Assembly (NCBI GenBank): GCA_900552395.1
Contig: URZJ01000087.1
Coordinates: 1-7,191, forward strand
Origin: an uncultured Collinsella sp.
GTDB lineage: Bacteria > Actinomycetota > Coriobacteriia > Coriobacteriales > Coriobacteriaceae
Reading direction: 5' to 3'
Length of the DNA: 7,191 bases
Shown: piece by piece, positions 5,400 to 7,191 of the stretch
Layout: each line of letters opens with the position of its first letter
Position numbering within the stretch: position 1 is the first letter of the stretch
Position numbers and translations under genes: made by a program
The notes under the pieces: model-generated
What the model was told of the DNA's origin: nothing
Database searches by the model: none
Seen by the model: the letters and a program-made list of their open reading frames with translations, nothing else

Positions 5400-5402
5400 C
5401 AA

Positions 5403-5567
5403 TATCGCCCGACTTTCCTCTTGAGGAGTGCATCTTTATTGCATTTAGTTTAAAGCCTCGCGCTGACACGAATTGCTGCGTTGTCTGGCACCTTCGCATG
5501 GGGGCCTTGCGGTGACTAAAATGTGGCCATAGAGACAGTTTTAACGAACCCCATGGGAGTGGCACGC
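5403..5567. promoter_or_regulatory. Divergent promoter region between nuclease and PH-like genes
   Basis: 165 bases between two divergent starts. For the plus gene, TTCGCA (5493-5498), an 18-base spacer and TAAAAT (5517-5522) make a plausible sigma-70-type promoter, with transcription starting near 5529 ahead of the GGGAG ribosome site (5555-5559). For the minus unit an AT-rich patch (5431-5455) probably holds the -10 region, but I cannot pick a convincing pair of boxes. Confidence 0.35.
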
Positions 5568-5837
5568 ATGGACAACAACACCTTGCTGTTTCAGGACAAG
5601 GGTTCGGGTAGGTTTAAAGACGTCAAGATCTACCCCAACCGCATCGAGGTGCTCAAGAAGGGCACTTTTGGTTGCAAGCACGCCGAAATTGTCTATCTTA
5701 AGGACATTACGGGCGTCAATAGAATCAAAGGCCGCGATGTTTTTCTGCGCAATCGACTGTTGACCGCTTGCGTCTTTAGCCTGAGTAGCCGTGCGAAGAC
5801 CCAGGAATTTGTGAACGCGCTGAACATGGTGATGTAG
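5568..5837 (+). CDS. Small PH-like domain protein, hypothetical
   Basis: 89 residues from ATG 5568, chosen for GGGAG 8 bases upstream. Alternatives are ATG 5553 (+5 residues) and GTG 5523 (+15), both with poorer ribosome sites. The sequence alternates short beta strands and ends in one amphipathic helix: F16-K-D-V-K-I-Y22, R25-I-E-V-L-K30, A39-E-I-V-Y-L-K-D-I-T48, G49-V-N-R-I-K54, V69-F-S-L-S-S-R then T78-Q-E-F-V-N-A-L-N-M. That is the layout of bacterial pleckstrin-homology-like domains, which bind proteins or membranes. The fold assignment is pattern-based and moderate. No signal peptide or membrane helix. It is monocistronic, ending 28 bases before a strong hairpin. Confidence 0.75.
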   Translation: MDNNTLLFQDKGSGRFKDVKIYPNRIEVLKKGTFGCKHAEIVYLKDITGVNRIKGRDVFLRNRLLTACVFSLSSRAKTQEFVNALNMVM

Positions 5838-5865
5838 CCGATAACGGTGTTCGGTCCAAGGTAAA

Positions 5866-5900
5866 AATCGGGGCGCAGAACGGTATTCTGCGCCCCGATT
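5866..5900. terminator. 15-bp perfect hairpin terminator between convergent genes
   Basis: AATCGGGGCGCAGAA (5866-5880) pairs with TTCTGCGCCCCGATT (5886-5900) around CGGTA. On the minus strand the stem runs into a five-T tract (complement of 5863-5867), giving a classic intrinsic terminator for the surface-protein gene ending at 5929. On the plus strand the PH-like gene uses the same stem with a poorer U-tract. Confidence 0.9.
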
Positions 5901-5928
5901 GAGTTGATGCGCCCAAAAACTGGCTTGC

Positions 5929-7191
5929 CTATTCGTTAACGTCCTCGGTATTGTCGCGGTCACTGGCAAGCATTGCTGCGCCGGCGACCGTTGTCGCCAC
6001 GGCGGCGGCAGCGAGCCCGGCGGCAATGCCAGAGTTGTCGCCTGTGCCGGCAAGCTTTTCGCCTGAGCCCTTGCGCTTGTTGCCCTTGTCGTTCTTGTCG
6101 GCGCCGCCTGCGTTGGTGCCGTTGCCGTTGCCGGTGTCCGTAGCGCCTGCGTTGCCCGAAGCCGTCACGGTAAAGCTTGCGGCTCCGTCGCTGGCGAGCG
6201 TGTAGTTCTGCGCCGCGTCGCCCAAGAGACCGTTCACGCGCACCCAGTACGTTCCTGCGGCAAATGTTTCGCCCTCGGCCATTGCCGTGCCCGGAGCGCC
6301 GTTCGCGTCGTGCACAAACTCGAGCTGGGCCGTGCAGGCATCGGTTTCGAGCTTGCCCTCGAGTGATGCCGCAATCTTGGCGCGCACGTCCTCGCCGGCC
6401 TTAAGGCCCTCGAGCCCCTCAAAATGGGGCGTCAGCGCGCGCGGGTCGATATCGATGGGCACGGAACCCTGCAGCCCCGTAACGGTCTCGTTGCCCAGGG
6501 CGTCGACATCCACATATTCGATGGCAAACGCATGGCCCGAAGCCGCCACGTTGAGTACGTTGCTGCTGTCGACAAGGCGGAAATGGCCCTCGCCAACGGT
6601 CTTGCCATCCTGGAGCGAGGCATCGCTCAGCGAGTCGCCGTACGTCATGCGCATGCGGGTCGGGAGGCAGCACGAAGCCGACTGCGTGTGCTTCGTATCG
6701 TAATTGTAATTGCGCTGGTAGATGCTCCGGGCCAGCGCCGCATCAACAAAGTCGGATGCGATGATGCCAATGTGCTTGAGGTAATCTGACTTTGTATCCT
6801 CGATGCCGCTGGGATTGATGTACGGGCTCTTGTACAGATGCTCGTTGACTACTCGCGCTGCGGTAAATGGGTTGCTTCCTTGCTTGTGATTCGTGCAGCT
6901 GGTGTAGTTGATAGACCAGCAGCGCTCCAGGACTTGCTCCTTGGCCCCGTTATCGTCCTCGACATCTACCTCGTTGCGGGTGAGCTTGGCCGTTTCCTGC
7001 AGGGCCATATCGACCCAGCTGATCTTGTCGGTTCCGGTGCATTCGTAATGGTCCTGGGCATATACCTTGGTGCAATAGGCTTTTTTGTCGCCTGTTTCCC
7101 CTGCGGCTTCAAAGCCTTGCGCGTTTTGGACGAGACACATAGAGGAGCTGCTGGGGTGTGTTGCGATTTTGTTGTCCCATTCGGTTAGGTC
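5929..7191 (-). CDS. Cell-wall anchored surface protein with LAGTG sorting signal, partial
   Basis: 420 residues are visible; the frame stays open to the right edge, so the signal peptide and true start lie outside. The ATG at 7140 has no ribosome site and is probably internal. Numbered from the edge, residues 1-180 are unrecognised and hold seven cysteines (19, 40, 51, 91, 99, 174, 175), unusual for an exported Gram-positive protein and suggestive of disulfides; one more is at 286. Residues about 314-343 (T-Y-W-V-R-V-N-G ... N-Y-T-L-A-S-D-G ... S-F-T-V) look like the end of an Ig-like beta domain. A Gly/Asn/Thr/Lys-rich low-complexity linker follows (344-379). The C-terminus is a sortase signal: L380-A-G-T-G384, a hydrophobic helix (about 389-410) and a short tail. 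LAxTG rather than LPxTG is the motif associated with class E sortases of actinobacteria. The tail S-D-R-D-N-T-E-D-V-N-E is acidic, where a positive tail is usual. Adhesin or host-contact role is plausible but unproven. Confidence 0.85.
   Translation of the reverse strand, partial: DLTEWDNKIATHPSSSSMCLVQNAQGFEAAGETGDKKAYCTKVYAQDHYECTGTDKISWVDMALQETAKLTRNEVDVEDDNGAKEQVLERCWSINYTSCTNHKQGSNPFTAARVVNEHLYKSPYINPSGIEDTKSDYLKHIGIIASDFVDAALARSIYQRNYNYDTKHTQSASCCLPTRMRMTYGDSLSDASLQDGKTVGEGHFRLVDSSNVLNVAASGHAFAIEYVDVDALGNETVTGLQGSVPIDIDPRALTPHFEGLEGLKAGEDVRAKIAASLEGKLETDACTAQLEFVHDANGAPGTAMAEGETFAAGTYWVRVNGLLGDAAQNYTLASDGAASFTVTASGNAGATDTGNGNGTNAGGADKNDKGNKRKGSGEKLAGTGDNSGIAAGLAAAAVATTVAGAAMLASDRDNTEDVNE

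Noticed and set aside
5523..5567. GTG start at 5523 for the PH-like protein
   Set aside because: It would overlap the candidate -10 element and has no ribosome site, whereas ATG 5568 has GGGAG at the right distance.
5541..6053. A 170-codon minus frame spanning the terminator at 5866-5900
   Set aside because: It crosses a strong terminator and overlaps both the PH-like gene and the end of the surface protein.

Overview
The window looks like chromosomal DNA of a moderately high-GC gut actinobacterium, most likely a Collinsella-like member of the Coriobacteriia. This is inference: codons are rich in G/C at third positions, Shine-Dalgarno sites are strong, some starts are GTG or TTG, and there is a LAxTG-type cell-wall anchored protein. 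No rRNA, tRNA, CRISPR array or transposase gene was seen.

Layout. (1) 1-617, minus: N-terminal half of a cation diffusion facilitator (CDF) metal exporter with the NxxxD/DxxxD signature of the manganese-type branch; it runs off the left edge. (2) 618-835: divergent intergenic region with two short inverted repeats. (3) 836-2145, plus: a double zinc-ribbon protein of the 'TFIIB-type zinc ribbon-containing' family, split by an apparent one-base deletion into two overlapping frames. (4) 2262-2730, plus: an AT-richer gene whose protein stops one base-shift before a clear SHOCT domain, a second apparent frameshift. (5) 2960-2985: a strong hairpin between convergent transcription units. (6) 5399 down to 3008, minus: a probable four-gene unit of a DUF1016/YhcG PD-(D/E)xK nuclease, an ADP-ribosylglycohydrolase, an unrecognised 73-aa protein, and a 30-aa ORF behind a structured leader and just ahead of the hairpin. 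(7) 5568-5837, plus: an 89-aa protein with a PH-like sequence pattern. (8) 5866-5900: a 15-bp perfect hairpin terminator. (9) 5929-7191, minus: a Cys-containing secreted surface protein with a C-terminal LAGTG sorting signal; its N-terminus lies beyond the right edge.

How it fits together. The minus-strand unit pairs a nuclease of a family often found beside restriction-modification loci with an enzyme that removes ADP-ribose, plus two small unknown proteins. It is the best candidate here for an undescribed accessory (defence or stress) module, but the sequence alone does not prove a function. The two broken plus-strand genes are adjacent. Either this locus is decaying or the underlying assembly has indel errors, and raw reads would settle which.
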